This document shows positions 31,214 through 42,274 of a stretch of DNA of 64,000 nt, piece by piece; the first letter of the stretch is position 1; every line of letters begins with the position of its first letter. A model generated the notes under the pieces. That model worked only from the letters and a program-made list of their open reading frames with translations. It was not told the DNA's origin and made no database searches. The stretch comes from Tetraselmis striata (Eukaryota > Chlorophyta > Chlorodendrophyceae > Chlorodendrales > Chlorodendraceae): positions 1 to 64,000 of the forward strand of contig VCJN01000065.1 in NCBI GenBank assembly GCA_006384855.1. The letters are read 5' to 3'. The translations under genes were made by a program, and so were the position numbers.

Positions 31214-33622
31214 CACTGCATACTGGTCACCTGCTGAACACCTGTCCCCAGAGCTCATGACGTTGCATACTTTTACAGGATGAGATCAGGTGTTTCGGCG
31301 CAGTTCGACACTATTACTGTCGAAAGGGGGGGCGGGGGGGGGGGGGGGGGGGGGGCGGGGGGGGGCGGAGGGGGCAAGCCTCTTGGGAATACGGGTCCAT
31401 CTCAGCAACACCCCCGTCTCATCGGGCCCTCTGTTTCGATTTAAGACATGGCTGACTCGTGATGATCAACATAGCGCCAGCTTTCTGCTCTTGCTCCAGT
31501 CTGGACTGGCAAATAAGCGAAACTGCTCAATTGGCTGTCAAACATCAGTGTGCAGTAGATGAACTGGATATCTTCTTTCAATATTGCGGTTACGCAGGGA
31601 GCGGGCGGACACAGTGATAATTATCAATGTTTTTCGTGCCACCGGACCTACTACTGCTAGCTCCACTGTCTAGTCCATTGCTAATACGGACTCAAGGGAA
31701 GCGTTTTGTGGTCAGGTACGTTAGACCGCAACAAATATATACACGCGACTGTATATTATTATACATGCGCGCCAAGCGCGTGCGGCCGCGCCTCGGCGCG
31801 CGCGGCAATGATATAATTCTGATATATGATCAAGGGGCGTATTATTTATAAATTTATAAATAAATAATAAACTAGTCGCTACCAATACGGGTGGGACAGT
31901 TTTAGGGTTGCTGTCTTCATAACAGTAATCCTTTCGCTTTTAGCGGGGGATTTGTTTATGCTGGCCTTTGGAATTCACACCAGCACGGGTGCGAGTACCA
32001 TCTCAGGAAGCAACTTACACACGATGATGGTGCTGAAGGGTGCATCGCTGTGGGGGCAGGCCACCCTGGCTGCACTGTATAGACATTTCGTGGTGGCAGG
32101 GCCATACGCAGGCCCAGGGACATATCCATGCGTATGCTGGCGACGGGCGGCCCTGACTGGCTCGATGATGTAATCACTTGCTGACAGAACAATGTTTACA
32201 GCCTTCACGGGGCGTTTTGCGGGGCTCCATGGTGGGTCATGTTTATGCGCCGTATATACCCCGTATATTCTCAGCATTATCTGGGGTGGAGAAATATACC
32301 CCATTTACGTATCCAGTAACCCAGGCGAGCAGCGCAGTCACAGTAACCCAGGTGGCATGCGGTTGTGAGCGTGGCTGACGGCCAGCGACGGGTGATGCAG
32401 TACCCGGCCGCCATGCTGGCGGTATGCTGTGTCTTTGCTGTGACAGACGGCCGCTGGTCGAGCGCGTTAGTCGCTTTTCGATGAAAACTCCGCGCAGGGA
32501 CGAGCCGAGCTTAATCAGCATAATCAACATGGCGCGACGCCATGCGTCGGCAGGCGGGAATGCGATACTGTCAGCGACGGTTTCCGGAAGGGCTGGCACA
32601 GCTGCGCCGACGCGATACACTACACGGGCCGGCTGCTGGGAAGCAGTAAATTGCGTCGGGGCGCTCGATAACAGACTTAGTTATGGTTTCGGAGCAGCAG
32701 CACCGCACAGAGCGGTGGCACTTGCAATTGCTGCGCTGCAAGGCGATCCGCCCCGTCGAGAATAGCTCTTGTGTCGCGAATCGCACTTTACCACCGCCTA
32801 CAACACTGTTGGTTGGTGTCCCAGCAGCACAATTTATCACGGCAAGATGTGAGACCCAATGCGGGATGCATGGGATGGCAAGATGCCGGGCAAGAAGGTG
32901 TGTAGAGCCGCTTTGGACAGTGTTTCGCAAAAACTGCGAGCACTGTCCGAGCCCGGCACAAGAAGCACCATGGCACGGCGGCGCAGTGGTGTTTCAGGGC
33001 GTGCATTGGTGGACGTGCTTATGCACACTGGTCTTTGTCACGCGTTTAAAAAATGAACGCTAGCTCAAGCATGGGATACGACCTGGGTGCGGCCTGAAGA
33101 ATTGATGTCATGCAGCGTTGTCAAGCGAGCAGACCGCGACACACATACAGGCTGCGGAAGCGGTCTACCCTCTGCAAGGGGTGGCCTTGCCGTCCATGGC
33201 TCCTCATTCCTGGGGCACACGAATACAATCAAGAGCAATTAGATTAGACAGGCCGCAGACTTAAGTGCAAACCAGACCCTTTCCTGATTTTGCCCATGTG
33301 GAGTCACATATATCTACCGAAAGCAGCAGTCACAAAAGTTGTTCTACATGTACCTGCCTGAGCATGCCGGCGCGCAGGTCAAGGCCGGTCGGCGTGTTCT
33401 GGTCGTGTTTGGGTACGCACAGCGAATCGGCCTCCTCGTGGCTGCGCTTGCTCTCATTGTGTGGCCAAGCACCAATCGCTTATTGACGCCCCGCGATGTT
33501 CGGGTTGCAAAGTAGACTCTCTGCGTAGAGTGGGCCTTCTCACCCTGGTGGGCATGGTGACGAGGCACAACCGAGATACGCAGGAGCGACCTTGACCACC
33601 CTTGTTGTGCATAGGCAGTGGG
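31214..33622. other. No gene recognised
   Basis: Includes a G-rich tract (31326-31370), an A/T palindrome (31843-31870) and a copy of a dispersed repeat (31936-31990). No frame shows a known domain. Confidence 0.35.
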
Positions 33623-34453
33623 TTAGGAGGTGCGTTGTACCCCTTGCGTATCTGTAAGCGCCTGCAAAGGGATGCGGTCCAGCTCCACCCAGTCGGACGT
33701 GGTCCCTTGAGTTGACCACAAGGCGACTGCTGTAACTGGGTACTCCTCCTCAAGCATTCCGGGGAACCACGACAGCAGCCGACGCTCCCCGTCCTCTGCC
33801 AGCATGTCCGCAAGTCGCGGGTCGGCGTAGCCCAGGCACGCGTGCGGTGCGCCCGCGAAGGCCTCGCGCCCCTGGGACCATCCCAACGCAGCCATCGCCT
33901 GCTCGAACAACTCGTCGAGCGGTGGGGAGCGTTGGAAGAAGAGGTCGATGTAGCCGTGCCCGAACAGCGCCGACCGCCCGCTCGACGTGCGCGTCGGTTT
34001 GAGTAGCACTTGGGTAGTGGATGTCGCTGGTGCAGCCGCCGCCGCCGTTGCTCCTGCTGCCTTTGAGTCGGCCGCCAGTGTGTCTCTGAGCGCCAGGAAG
34101 CCCAGCCGCGCGCGCTCTACCTCCAGCTCGCCGTCCACCGGCACGCCGTACACGAGCGTCACGTGCGCAGGGTGGCCCGACAGGCCCCACTGCGCCGCGG
34201 CGCGGTCGATTACAGGCTGCAGGGCGGGCACCATAAGCCAGACCGAGACGCCGGTGAAGGTTGTCGTCGCGGCGGCGCTGCGTGGCGAGGCGCTCGGAGT
34301 GTCAGAAACGGCGTCAAAGTTGTCCGACGAACCGGTGGTATCCTCCGTGGCCGAGCCGGCATGCCACCGGCGCGTCCAGGCGGCAGCAACAGCGGCGAGG
34401 AGAACCGCCCATGCCCCGTGCGCAAGCCAGGTTCCCGGCCGCCGCCACCGCAT
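33623..34453 (-). CDS. 2H phosphoesterase, cyclic phosphodiesterase-like, membrane-anchored
   Basis: 276 residues, intronless. An N-terminal Arg-rich start is followed by a hydrophobic segment (about 9-26, WLAHGAWAVLLAAVAAAW), which looks like a signal anchor. The catalytic part begins SVWLMVPAL and has GHPAHVTLVYG (first H-x-T motif) and, about 110 residues later, APHACLGYADP as the second histidine motif (HAC in place of HxT/S). The two motifs, the spacing and the strand pattern fit plant-type 2',3'-cyclic nucleotide phosphodiesterase (CPDase, PF07823), which opens ADP-ribose 1'',2''-cyclic phosphate or 2',3'-cNMPs. An anchor is unusual for the plant family. A Ser/Thr/Ala-rich insertion of about 25 residues separates the halves. 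The cysteine at the second motif could weaken activity. Confidence 0.65.
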   Translation of the reverse strand: MRWRRPGTWLAHGAWAVLLAAVAAAWTRRWHAGSATEDTTGSSDNFDAVSDTPSASPRSAAATTTFTGVSVWLMVPALQPVIDRAAAQWGLSGHPAHVTLVYGVPVDGELEVERARLGFLALRDTLAADSKAAGATAAAAAPATSTTQVLLKPTRTSSGRSALFGHGYIDLFFQRSPPLDELFEQAMAALGWSQGREAFAGAPHACLGYADPRLADMLAEDGERRLLSWFPGMLEEEYPVTAVALWSTQGTTSDWVELDRIPLQALTDTQGVQRTS

Positions 34454-34692
34454 CGCGACTTCCGCCTGGCATCTGCTGATAACAAGTGATGTGTCAGGGC
34501 GATGAGGGCGAAGAGACAGTTGGGATCCAACGGAGGGCGAACCCTACGCGACGCTTCATCGTCTCATCGCACGCAGACGACGACGATGGGCCACAACCTG
34601 TACGGTATGTACGTAGCGACTACGGGTACTACTGCTACCAGTCTAATATACCACCGCGGGATTTTCCCCGTACAGGTACTGTAGTCGCTACT

Positions 34693-35046
34693 GGTGTTGG
34701 GACAGTACCTCGTACAGTCCTGTGGTGTGGTCCTCGGCCCGGTTCAGACGGGTATTCAACCTCAACAATATCTAGTGATGACATCCGAGTCCAATCGGCA
34801 CCTTTTTCGAGCTTGATATCTCAACATGGTTTCGGAGCTTAGGTGGTGAGCCTGTATGACAACAGATACCTACCCAGACTTTCCTGTCCTCCCTCTCCTC
34901 GGAACCAGGAGGGGTGTTGGGACAGTACCTCGTACAGTCATGTGGTGTGGTCCTCGGCCCGGTTCAGACGGGTATTGAAGCTCTACAATATCGGATGATG
35001 ACATCCAAGTCTGATCGGCACCTTTTTCGAGCTTGATATCTCAACA
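34693..35046. repeat. 134-bp direct repeat, two copies
   Basis: 34693-34826 and 34913-35046 share GGTGTTGGGACAGTACCTCG through TTTTTCGAGCTTGATATCTC with about 10 differences. The 86-bp spacer differs. The region looks non-coding. Confidence 0.8.
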
Positions 35047-35194
35047 ACTGGTACCACCGTTATTTAGTTGGCCGGGCGCCACGTTCCCGACCGGTGCCCA
35101 TGTAGTCGCTATAGCGCGATGATCAGCAGCCGGACGTCTGCGTTCATGTGTTTAGTGAGCAGGCGGGCAATACCGAACTGGTATTAGTTTCATG

Positions 35195-36209
35195 TACATG
35201 AGCTAGCAGCTGCAAAAGGCGTCGATTAGGAAACCACCCGAATAGGCAATAGAAAACGTCCACTAAAGCAGTGGCGAGGTGGAAGCAGCATCCCCAAAAG
35301 AGGGCGCGGAATGAGCACGGGCAAACGCATCAGACTTGGCCGTCTGCACTCCGGCAGAGAAAATGCCGCCCAAGGTACCATGCACGCAACCTGAGACTCG
35401 TTGCAACAACCCCCGCCGCGCGTGCGCTACAGGTGATGGCGGATCTCCGCGGGCTGGTTGCGTATGGCAACAGAGTTTCGAAGAGCATGGACGGACTGGC
35501 CACGTAGGAAGCATGAAGTCGGGGCGGAAGGACCGCCAGGGAAGTTGCGCACAACAAGTAACACCGCGAAGATGTAGAACACCGTTAAAGCGGATTTTCC
35601 GAGGCGGCCGCGGTCTTCAACCACAAAAGGGTAGTACCGGTGGACATCCTACACCGGGGCGGAAGACCCCCGGTCCGCCGCTAGCTTGTTGCGCTCCGCC
35701 TCGGTCGCCGCGATCCCCGGGGTGCGCCAGCAAGGCGGGTCGTTGCCCCAAGTGGGGGTCATGGAGGACACGCACGCACGCGAAATCGATCATGTAGTAA
35801 TCGCACGCCGGACCCCCCACCCCGCCTGCGTCAAATCTGACGGCCTCGAGCGGTCCGCTGGGCGCAGCCCACTCGTCTCAAGGATCAAGTCGCCGACTCC
35901 CGAGCGGTCCCGGTCGAGCACCGCCCCCGCTTCGATCGCCACGGAAGCCCACGGATTTTTCAAATAAGCGGTATGCATGCGGTGCTTGTAGTTCGCAACG
36001 GGGCAGGTGGGCAGATGATCCACGACGAAATCCGTGGCATTCCCGTTCGAGCCATCCGTAGAGCGAAGGCATAAGGGGTCATTCCCACACGTGGGGCCAT
36101 GACATGTGACAAGCGCGGAACACCCGCGCGGGCGAAGGGCGCAGCGGCAGCCGAATAAGCAGCATGAGGAATCTTGCGGACTAACTCGTGATCTGATTGG
36201 AAAAGCGAT
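35195..36209 (-). repeat. Left arm of ~1-kb inverted repeat (LINE tail)
   Basis: Pairs imperfectly with 40541-41560. Both arms encode, read outwards, SRVSPQDSS, a DRDRSGVGDLILETSGLRPA block, a VEDRGRLGKSAL block and SLRLRAWYLGRH. Identity is high but with several indels. Confidence 0.8.
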
Positions 36210-36501
36210 ATGGAGCCCGGCCCGCACGCGTTGTACAAGCGCATGGTATCAAGGCGCGAGGCCGCGGGACCCATACACTGGAAGTCAAGAGCGAGGGCCA
36301 CGAAGTAACGCAAGCGAATCGCACGGCTTAGGTGGCGTTGGACAACCATGGTCGTCATGGGTTGATCATCGGAGGCAGCACTTGCACCCGTACCCGAGGG
36401 CGGAGCTATAGTTCCTCTTGGCTGAGGTTCTAGCAGGGAAGGAGATGCCGCTGGCGGAGGGGGTGCCACCACTAATTCGCGGGGCAGCGGTATATTGAGA
36501 G

Positions 36502-37695
36502 CTACATAAGCGCATGTAGTAACGGTATTGGCAGTACTCGTACCACCGATAGGAAGCGATTGTTGGGCAGCAAAGGCAGCCTCACCAGCACCAACTCCAT
36601 TATGGGGAGTGACCGTAAAAGGAGATGTGGTGACGCGCAGTCCTCCGCTAGTGCTCGTACCCGTACGGGCCGTAGTACCAGCTGACGGATCCGGTGCAGC
36701 GGTGGTCGTAGCATTACCGACCGTAAGTAACTCGAAGATCTCGTGGGCGTGCATGTACGCGACGCGCGCACTGCACATCTGCTTGCGGTAACGTGGTAAG
36801 GGCCCGTACAGTCTCGTACATGCGGCGCGTCTCGTGCGCCCATGGCAAAGCACTCGTAGCCACGGACGACACCTCGGCGCGAACCGCCTCGTGTAAGCAA
36901 GGGGCCAAGGGCATGCCCGTACTCCCGCACCAACTTTGGCAGGACAACCGATTGCGCGGAATAAAACGCCGCGGGGGCCTGTGATTGCAGCAAGGCCATA
37001 TTCAAACCGCCAAAACCCGCGGGCATACTCCTCTGGACAATCGCAGCATCCATGCACGGTGTAGACTGGTCGCAAGCGTCCAAATCAAGCAACGAAAATG
37101 CAGCTGAAATGTTGGCGGCGTCCACGGCCTCCAAGAAAGGGTCCAGCTCCGACGGCGGCATCATGCGGTTGAGAAAGCCGGTCTGCCGCACCGCGCATAA
37201 GACCAACAGCCGCATAAACCCATTGTGGCAGCCGTATCCCGACGTGCCAAAGGAGGCGATGCGCTCCAACAGTGCGGCGTGGGCCACCCGGCGCCGCCCC
37301 AACGCACCGGTCATCCACCCGGGGTAATGGCTTTTAGGAGCACCCAGGTACACGGCGCCATCCTGGACAGGGTCGTCGGCCGGAGTACGAAACCCTCCCG
37401 GGGCCAACTTTGCCCGCACTGCCCGCAACTCGGCCTCCCTGTCACCGGGGGGTTTACGGTGACGATTGTACCGCGTCTTACTGCCATATACTAGTCCGAT
37501 TCTGAAAAGCTCCGTACAATACTCGTCAAAAACACGCGGAACGTGAGCCGCGGCAGTAGCCGCGCCGCAATCATCCTCGAAACTCTCGCAGAAAGTATCA
37601 GCGGCGGTACTGATCCGGCCCGCTATAGGCAGCGGTTCACCCACATACGCCATGAAGGTACGTCTAGGTCCATGATGTGCTCCCATCGCCACCAA
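36502..37695 (-). pseudogene. LINE RT thumb and downstream region
   Basis: Open for 397 codons, but out of step with its family after about residue 285. YLGAPKSHYPGWMTGALG, LIERIASFGTSGYG-type segments and MPAGFGGLNM match in order the KVLGAPVGS..., ...FGSRLV and QFGGLGIGD segments of the RT at 23670-26165, so this is the same kind of protein from another family. Past about 36850 the meaningful sequence moves to another frame (ETRRMYETVRALTTLP, then MCSARVAYMHAHEIFELLT at about 36780-36720), showing indels. Confidence 0.5.
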
Positions 37696-37979
37696 TCCAC
37701 ATGCCCAACGGAAAGGCGGGGAGCACGGCGCAGGACCCGCCTCTGGTCCTAACAGTAAGTCAATTATCTTTGTAGGTCGGTCATTTTTTCGCAGGTTACT
37801 GTGTTAAGGAACCAAGGTGACAAAAGATGGCGAAATGTGTTCTCAAAGTGCCAAATCAAGATGCCAACCACCTAATATACCGCGACTCTAGTGGGGCTCG
37901 GCTAAAGTTGGAAATTCGCACGACGAAATGGTGTCATTTACAACTACGGGGCAAGATGGGAGGGGCGGTAGTTCAGGTA

Positions 37980-38270
37980 ATTTTCAGTCTACTCCAACGT
38001 GTCCACTGCCGTGCCATCTTCGGCCTCCTTCGCGGCGGCCTCCTTCTCCAATCTCTTTTGATAGTCTCGGACACCACGGGGGGCTTGCGCTGACCGCCGC
38101 CCTTGGGTGGCTCGGGGGCCACCTTGGACTTGGCCTTGGGTGCGGCGGGCGTGCGGTCGGCCTTGGGCTTGGGCTTGGCCGTGGGTGCAGCGGGCGTGGT
38201 GTCGGGCTTGGCCTTGGGTCTAGGGTTGACCTCAGCTTGGGAGAGGTTGATCTGGTCGCATGAAGGGGCC
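37980..38270 (-). pseudogene. Lys/Pro/Ala-rich coding-like segment
   Basis: On the minus strand NPRPKAKPDTTPAAP, KPKPKADRTPAAPKAKSK and PPKGGGQRKPPVVSETIKR run in one frame, then a shift of one base gives KRLEKEAAAKEAEDG and a stop. Such tails end many nuclear proteins. It may be the last exon of the methyltransferase-like fragment upstream. No domain is recognised. Confidence 0.3.
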
Positions 38271-38420
38271 GGTCATCGTCCGATGATCCACACCTTTGCG
38301 AAGGCGGTACCTGTGAGTCTTCCTCTCCGCCTTCGTCCAGCATACCCGTCCCCTCGACGGGTGGGTCGTCTTCACAGGAATCTGTGGTACATCGGTAAAA
38401 AATGCCTTAGTAGAAGTTAA

Positions 38421-38846
38421 TCAGTCACCGAATCGTGCGCATGCTATGGAAACTAAGGGATTTACTTCGTCTCGAGGGGCTTCAGCCTTTTTCAGATGGG
38501 CATGAAGCTTGAGCAAAGGGGAGTCGACCCAGGTCTGGTCTATGCCCGGGTGTGCCTTCAAGTAGCGGTGCTCGATCTCTTCTTGGAAAGTCCTCAATCG
38601 CGTGCCGCAAGTCTCGTCCTCAATGTGCAGGTAGTGCTCCCACACATCCATGCGCTTGGTCGCGCCTTCGAGTTGAGTCTTGTTGCTATCGACCAACACC
38701 ACATGAACAACGTTTCCGGGGCACTCCTTTGCCCTAGCGGCAGCTCCGACATGGCAGGACCGCAGCGGTACACGCAACAAACGGGGCTGCTGCGGTGCAC
38801 GGTTGGCTGCGGAACCTGAACCGGTACGGAGGTTGTCCCGGGACAA
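38421..38846 (-). pseudogene. C-terminal fragment related to the methyltransferase-like gene at 2-1869
   Basis: NVVHVVLVDSNKTQLEGATKRM aligns with LKIILIDNQKTQIAGMKSRM of the first gene, placed right after motif I, and both continue into a charged helix (LLKLHAHLKKAEAPRDE here, FEEQLERVAAEKRRQEA there). AAARAKEC precedes it, where motif I ends. The N-terminal catalytic part was not found upstream at 39.0-39.2 kb. Most likely a partial second family member. Confidence 0.45.
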
Positions 38847-39220
38847 CCAGTCGGGCTCTCTCCAGTTGGCGACCCGACGACATTATGCATCTGTATATCG
38901 GGCGATCTTCTCACTGCTTCCCTCTGCTCTTTCTCCGGTTCGGTCTCATCTGCATCGGTACAGACATAGAAGAGCTCCGAGGGGACATTGCTGGCTACCA
39001 GAGCAACTCTCGCAGTTCTTTCCTGCAAACGCATCTCGACATCATCAAAAGGCCCCGTCTATTTGCAGCACAAATGCAGTTATCGCGGCTACTTAACGGG
39101 ACTCAAGGTCACCTGCATTCGGAATGGGGAACATACCTTGGGCATTTTCTCCTCTCTCAATACACCTGATTCATAGGTTGGTGAGGAGAATGGTCTCTGC
39201 AACCATCACAATACCGTATC

Positions 39221-39799
39221 ATGGTCGTACTCCACCTTATTTTCAGCAACTTGGTGATTATGGACATGTCCGAACACCACGAGAACATCACCAAGGCCGA
39301 GCGCCTCGACCTTCTCGGCGATTGGGAGGCTACACGATCCGTGGGCAAGATCCGATCGCACAAGGGCTTGAAGGACCCCGACGAGAGCAATAGGAAGCTG
39401 AAACCGGTGTCGTACGAGCCACGGGTTCCCGACCGTAGCGGCAAGCTTGAGATCCCTCTATGGCTTGCGGTGGACATCGCGCGCATCGAAGGCCGCCCCG
39501 TTCCCGACACCAGCTGGGAGGTTGCGCAGACGATGCCTTGGCGTCCAGTGGCGGCCTTGCCCATGCGTACATACGATCGGTACTATAGACACCTTGGCGG
39601 CGTCGCGTCGTCATCCTTCACGACAAACTTCATGGGCACCAGTGTCCGACGGTGTCGAGTCCCGCGCTTGGTGCTAGCGTATCTCTCCAAGGGCCGCAAG
39701 CGAGCCCGCGAGCTCGCGGAGATGGATATCGACCATAGCGCGCAAGTGGCCCGACTCCACTGCGCGGACTTGTTTGATCTCGACTACCACCACCACTAG
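39221..39799 (+). CDS. Hypothetical protein, His-ended
   Basis: 192 codons from the first ATG; an acceptor-like TTATTTTCAG ends at 39246, so the true exon may start at 39247 (NLVIMDMSEHHENITKAER). The composition is normal for a protein: charged N-terminal half (ERLDLLGDWEATRSVGKI), a middle with LEIPLWLAVDIARIEG, and a basic AYLSKGRKRARELAEMDI helix before DLDYHHHH-like end. No family recognised. It lies divergent to the methyltransferase-like fragment and inside the LINE inverted repeat, so it could be element cargo. Confidence 0.35.
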   Translation: MVVLHLIFSNLVIMDMSEHHENITKAERLDLLGDWEATRSVGKIRSHKGLKDPDESNRKLKPVSYEPRVPDRSGKLEIPLWLAVDIARIEGRPVPDTSWEVAQTMPWRPVAALPMRTYDRYYRHLGGVASSSFTTNFMGTSVRRCRVPRLVLAYLSKGRKRARELAEMDIDHSAQVARLHCADLFDLDYHHH

Positions 39800-40314
39800 G
39801 TAGCATCTAGGTATTGAAACTGGCAGCTACTAGCCCCCTCCTTATAGCCGGGCATGTTGCGGTAGACGTCGCGGGTAGCGCACCACCGAGCGGTGGCCGC
39901 GACGGCGGCATCATGGGCGGCTGAGGCAGCAGCCGGCGCGTGTTGGCGCTGTAGCCCCCGCAAGCAAGCTGCCGACGCCGGGAGAGCCACACCGGGGGGC
40001 GAAGCCGTGGGAGGAGGGGGGCTGCATATGTCGCAGGTGGCGGCACGGGCCGCAGCTCGCGCGCCAGGGAACACGTGGTGGCCCGAGCGCGGGCAGCCGG
40101 CTCGTGGGGCGCACCGCACATACAAAGAGGGGTCGAAAGTCGCAGTGTAGGCGAGGTGCATGGCAGATACCGCCGGGTCGTCGGACTCCATCATGTGGTT
40201 CACGTGCGTGCACAAAGGGGCGGGCCGCTTGTAGGTGCGCCCGCAGCTGCCATCGCAACACCGGAACTGCCAGTCAACGGCTCCGCCGGGCGTCGACGAC
40301 TGCACCCGCGCCAT
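39796..40314 (-). CDS. Zinc-finger reading frame, possible N-terminus of the R2-like LINE
   Basis: 172 residues. CCDGSCGRTYKRPAPLCTH-VNH makes a C2H2-like finger (CX4C...HX2H), and a second Cys/His group follows (RCAPRAGCPRSGHH, then CDIC). R2-like LINEs start with such fingers, and the frame is oriented like the LINE tail at 35195-37695, so it may be that element's 5' end, with the intervening RT replaced by other sequence. The rest is Ala/Pro-rich. Confidence 0.4.
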   Translation of the reverse strand: MARVQSSTPGGAVDWQFRCCDGSCGRTYKRPAPLCTHVNHMMESDDPAVSAMHLAYTATFDPSLYVRCAPRAGCPRSGHHVFPGARAAARAATCDICSPPPPTASPPGVALPASAACLRGLQRQHAPAAASAAHDAAVAATARWCATRDVYRNMPGYKEGASSCQFQYLDAT

Positions 40315-40540
40315 CGCAGCGTCGCCCGTCCGCTTCGCCGCCGTCCGTCGACGGACGCCGGGCCCCGGGTCGGCGGGTCGGCAGACGCGGGGCTGTACAA
40401 TGTAGCTACTACTACGATTACTCCTTGCGGCTCTCTAGATTCCACACTCCTGCAACGGGTCTACTTGTACCGAACTGACAGTTACGCGACGGACAAAACC
40501 CCGGATCCCATCCTAATCACGAAAATCATATTCCCGTCGG

Positions 40541-41560
40541 CTATCGCTTTTCCAGTCGGCTCACGAGTCAGCCCGCAAGATTCTTCATCCTACTTATTCG
40601 GCCGCCGCTGCGCAAGTGCCGGGCCTTCCCCCGCGCGGGGTTCCGCGCTTGTCAGATACATGCCTTGGCCCCACGTAGTGTGGTATTCATCCCTTATGGC
40701 TTCGGTCTACGGATGGCTCGAACCGGAACGCTACGGATTTTGTCGTGGATCAATCTGCCCATCTGCCCCGTTGCGAACTACAAGCACCGCATGCATATTG
40801 CTTTGAAAAATCTGCGGGCCTCCGTGGCGATTGAAGCGGGGGCGGTGCTCGACCGGGACCGCTCGGGAGTCGGCGACTTGATCCTTGAGACAAGTGGGCT
40901 GCGCCCAGCGGACCGCTCACGGCCGTCAGACTTGACGCTGGCGGGGTGGGGGATCCGGCGTGCGATTATATGATCGATTTCGCGTGCATGTCCTCCACGA
41001 CCCCCACTCGGGGCAACGATCCCCGTTGGTGCACCCCGGGGATCGCGGCGATCGAGGCGGAGCACAACTAACAACTTGGCGGCGGACCGGGCTTCTTCCG
41101 CCCCGGTTTAGGGTGTGCACCGGTACTACCCTTTTCTGGTTGAAGACCGCGGCCGCCTCGGGAAATCCGCTTTGACGGTGGTCTACATCTTCGCGGTGGT
41201 CCTTGTTGTGCGCAACTTCCCTGGCGGTCCTTCCGCCCCGACTTCATGATGCTTCCTACGTACGTGGCCAGTCCGTCCAGGCTCTTCAAAACTTTGTCGC
41301 CAAACCACTGAGTTCCGCCATCACCTGTCGCGCACGCGCGGCGGGGGTTGTTGCAGCGAGTCTCAGGTTGCGTGCATGGTACCTTGGGCGGCATTCTCGC
41401 TGCCGGAGTGCAGACGGCCAAGTCTGATGCGTCTGCCCTTGCTCATTTCGCACCTTCTTTTGGTGTTGTTTCCAACTCGCAATTGATGTATTGTAGGACG
41501 TTTCCTATATTTTGCCTTTTCGGGTGATTTCCTGATCGCCTTTTGCAGCTAGCTCATGTA
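40541..41560 (+). mobile_element. R2-like LINE tail, opposite orientation (right arm of the inverted repeat)
   Basis: Plus strand, 5' truncated. It encodes LILSWINLPICPV..KHRMHIAL (finger and helix), RPSDLTLAGWG and, after shifts, IDFACMSS, IAAIEAEHN and VEDRGRLGKSAL, which fit the PD-(D/E)XK restriction-like endonuclease of R2-type LINEs. The 3' end at 41560 reads TTTTGCAGCTAGCTCATGTA, the shared terminus of the family. Confidence 0.6.
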
Positions 41561-42274
41561 ACTATTATTCATTCTCTCGTGTCATGACTGCACGGTTTAC
41601 TATTTCCTGCCCGCCCTCCGCTCGGGTGTTCTGAATTTGATTGTATGATTCGACATTGACTGTTGCTTTGATGATGATTTTGCGGTGAATCGATGATGCT
41701 TGCAATGGTACGGGATTTGATTGGCACTGCTTTGACTGAATATATCTGGGTTAAATGTGCGAGATTCGCCATTTGGTTCGAGCCGTGATTTATTACCGGA
41801 TAGTGCGGGCCTGGAGACTAGTCGCTAGTGCGTAGTGGATAGTGGCATCAGCGGTTTTGGCGCATCTTTCATTCCCTGTACCTGTAGTGATGACGGATAA
41901 TTCTTACCCCTTGCTGTGAGTTGTGACCAAACCGGCAGACACTGAGGCTACATACGGGAATACAGTTGTGTACAGTGTCACAGTAGTGCCGCCTTGAAAG
42001 GTGGGCGCAGTCGAGCGGTGAAAGCCCGGGACGAACTTCAGTCGCCACTTTTACGCGATAGAGCCCACTCCAGGACTACGACAGCCCATCAGCCGCGCGC
42101 AGCGCAACGACCTCTACAGGTAGCGTAATCGATCAATAGATCAATCCTCCCAGCGGCTGGCCCGAAAGTCTCGCCGTCGACCCGCGCCTCCCGCAGCGCT
42201 CTCTCCTCGACGGACCAGCGGCCCCCGCCCCCGCCCCCCGTTCCGCCGATCAGGGTTCCAGAGGTGGGCGCGAA
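41561..42274. other. 5' flank of the glucosidase II gene
   Basis: No gene. The last 100 nt before the ATG are C-rich (CCCCCGCCCCCGCCCCCCG near 42221-42240) and contain no obvious TATA box. Confidence 0.4.

Larger units (their letters stand above)
35195..37695 (-). mobile_element. R2-like LINE copy, decayed, tail at 35195
   Basis: Minus strand. 37695-36830 encodes the RT thumb/connection, 36800-35960 a Ser/Thr/Pro/Ala-rich stretch and SRAIRLRYFVAL region, then PICP-like CCHC and endonuclease pieces with frameshifts, and 35560-35195 a 3' end that recurs at 41200-41560 and 61334-61462. The palm with motifs A-C is missing, so the copy is broken. Confidence 0.6.
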
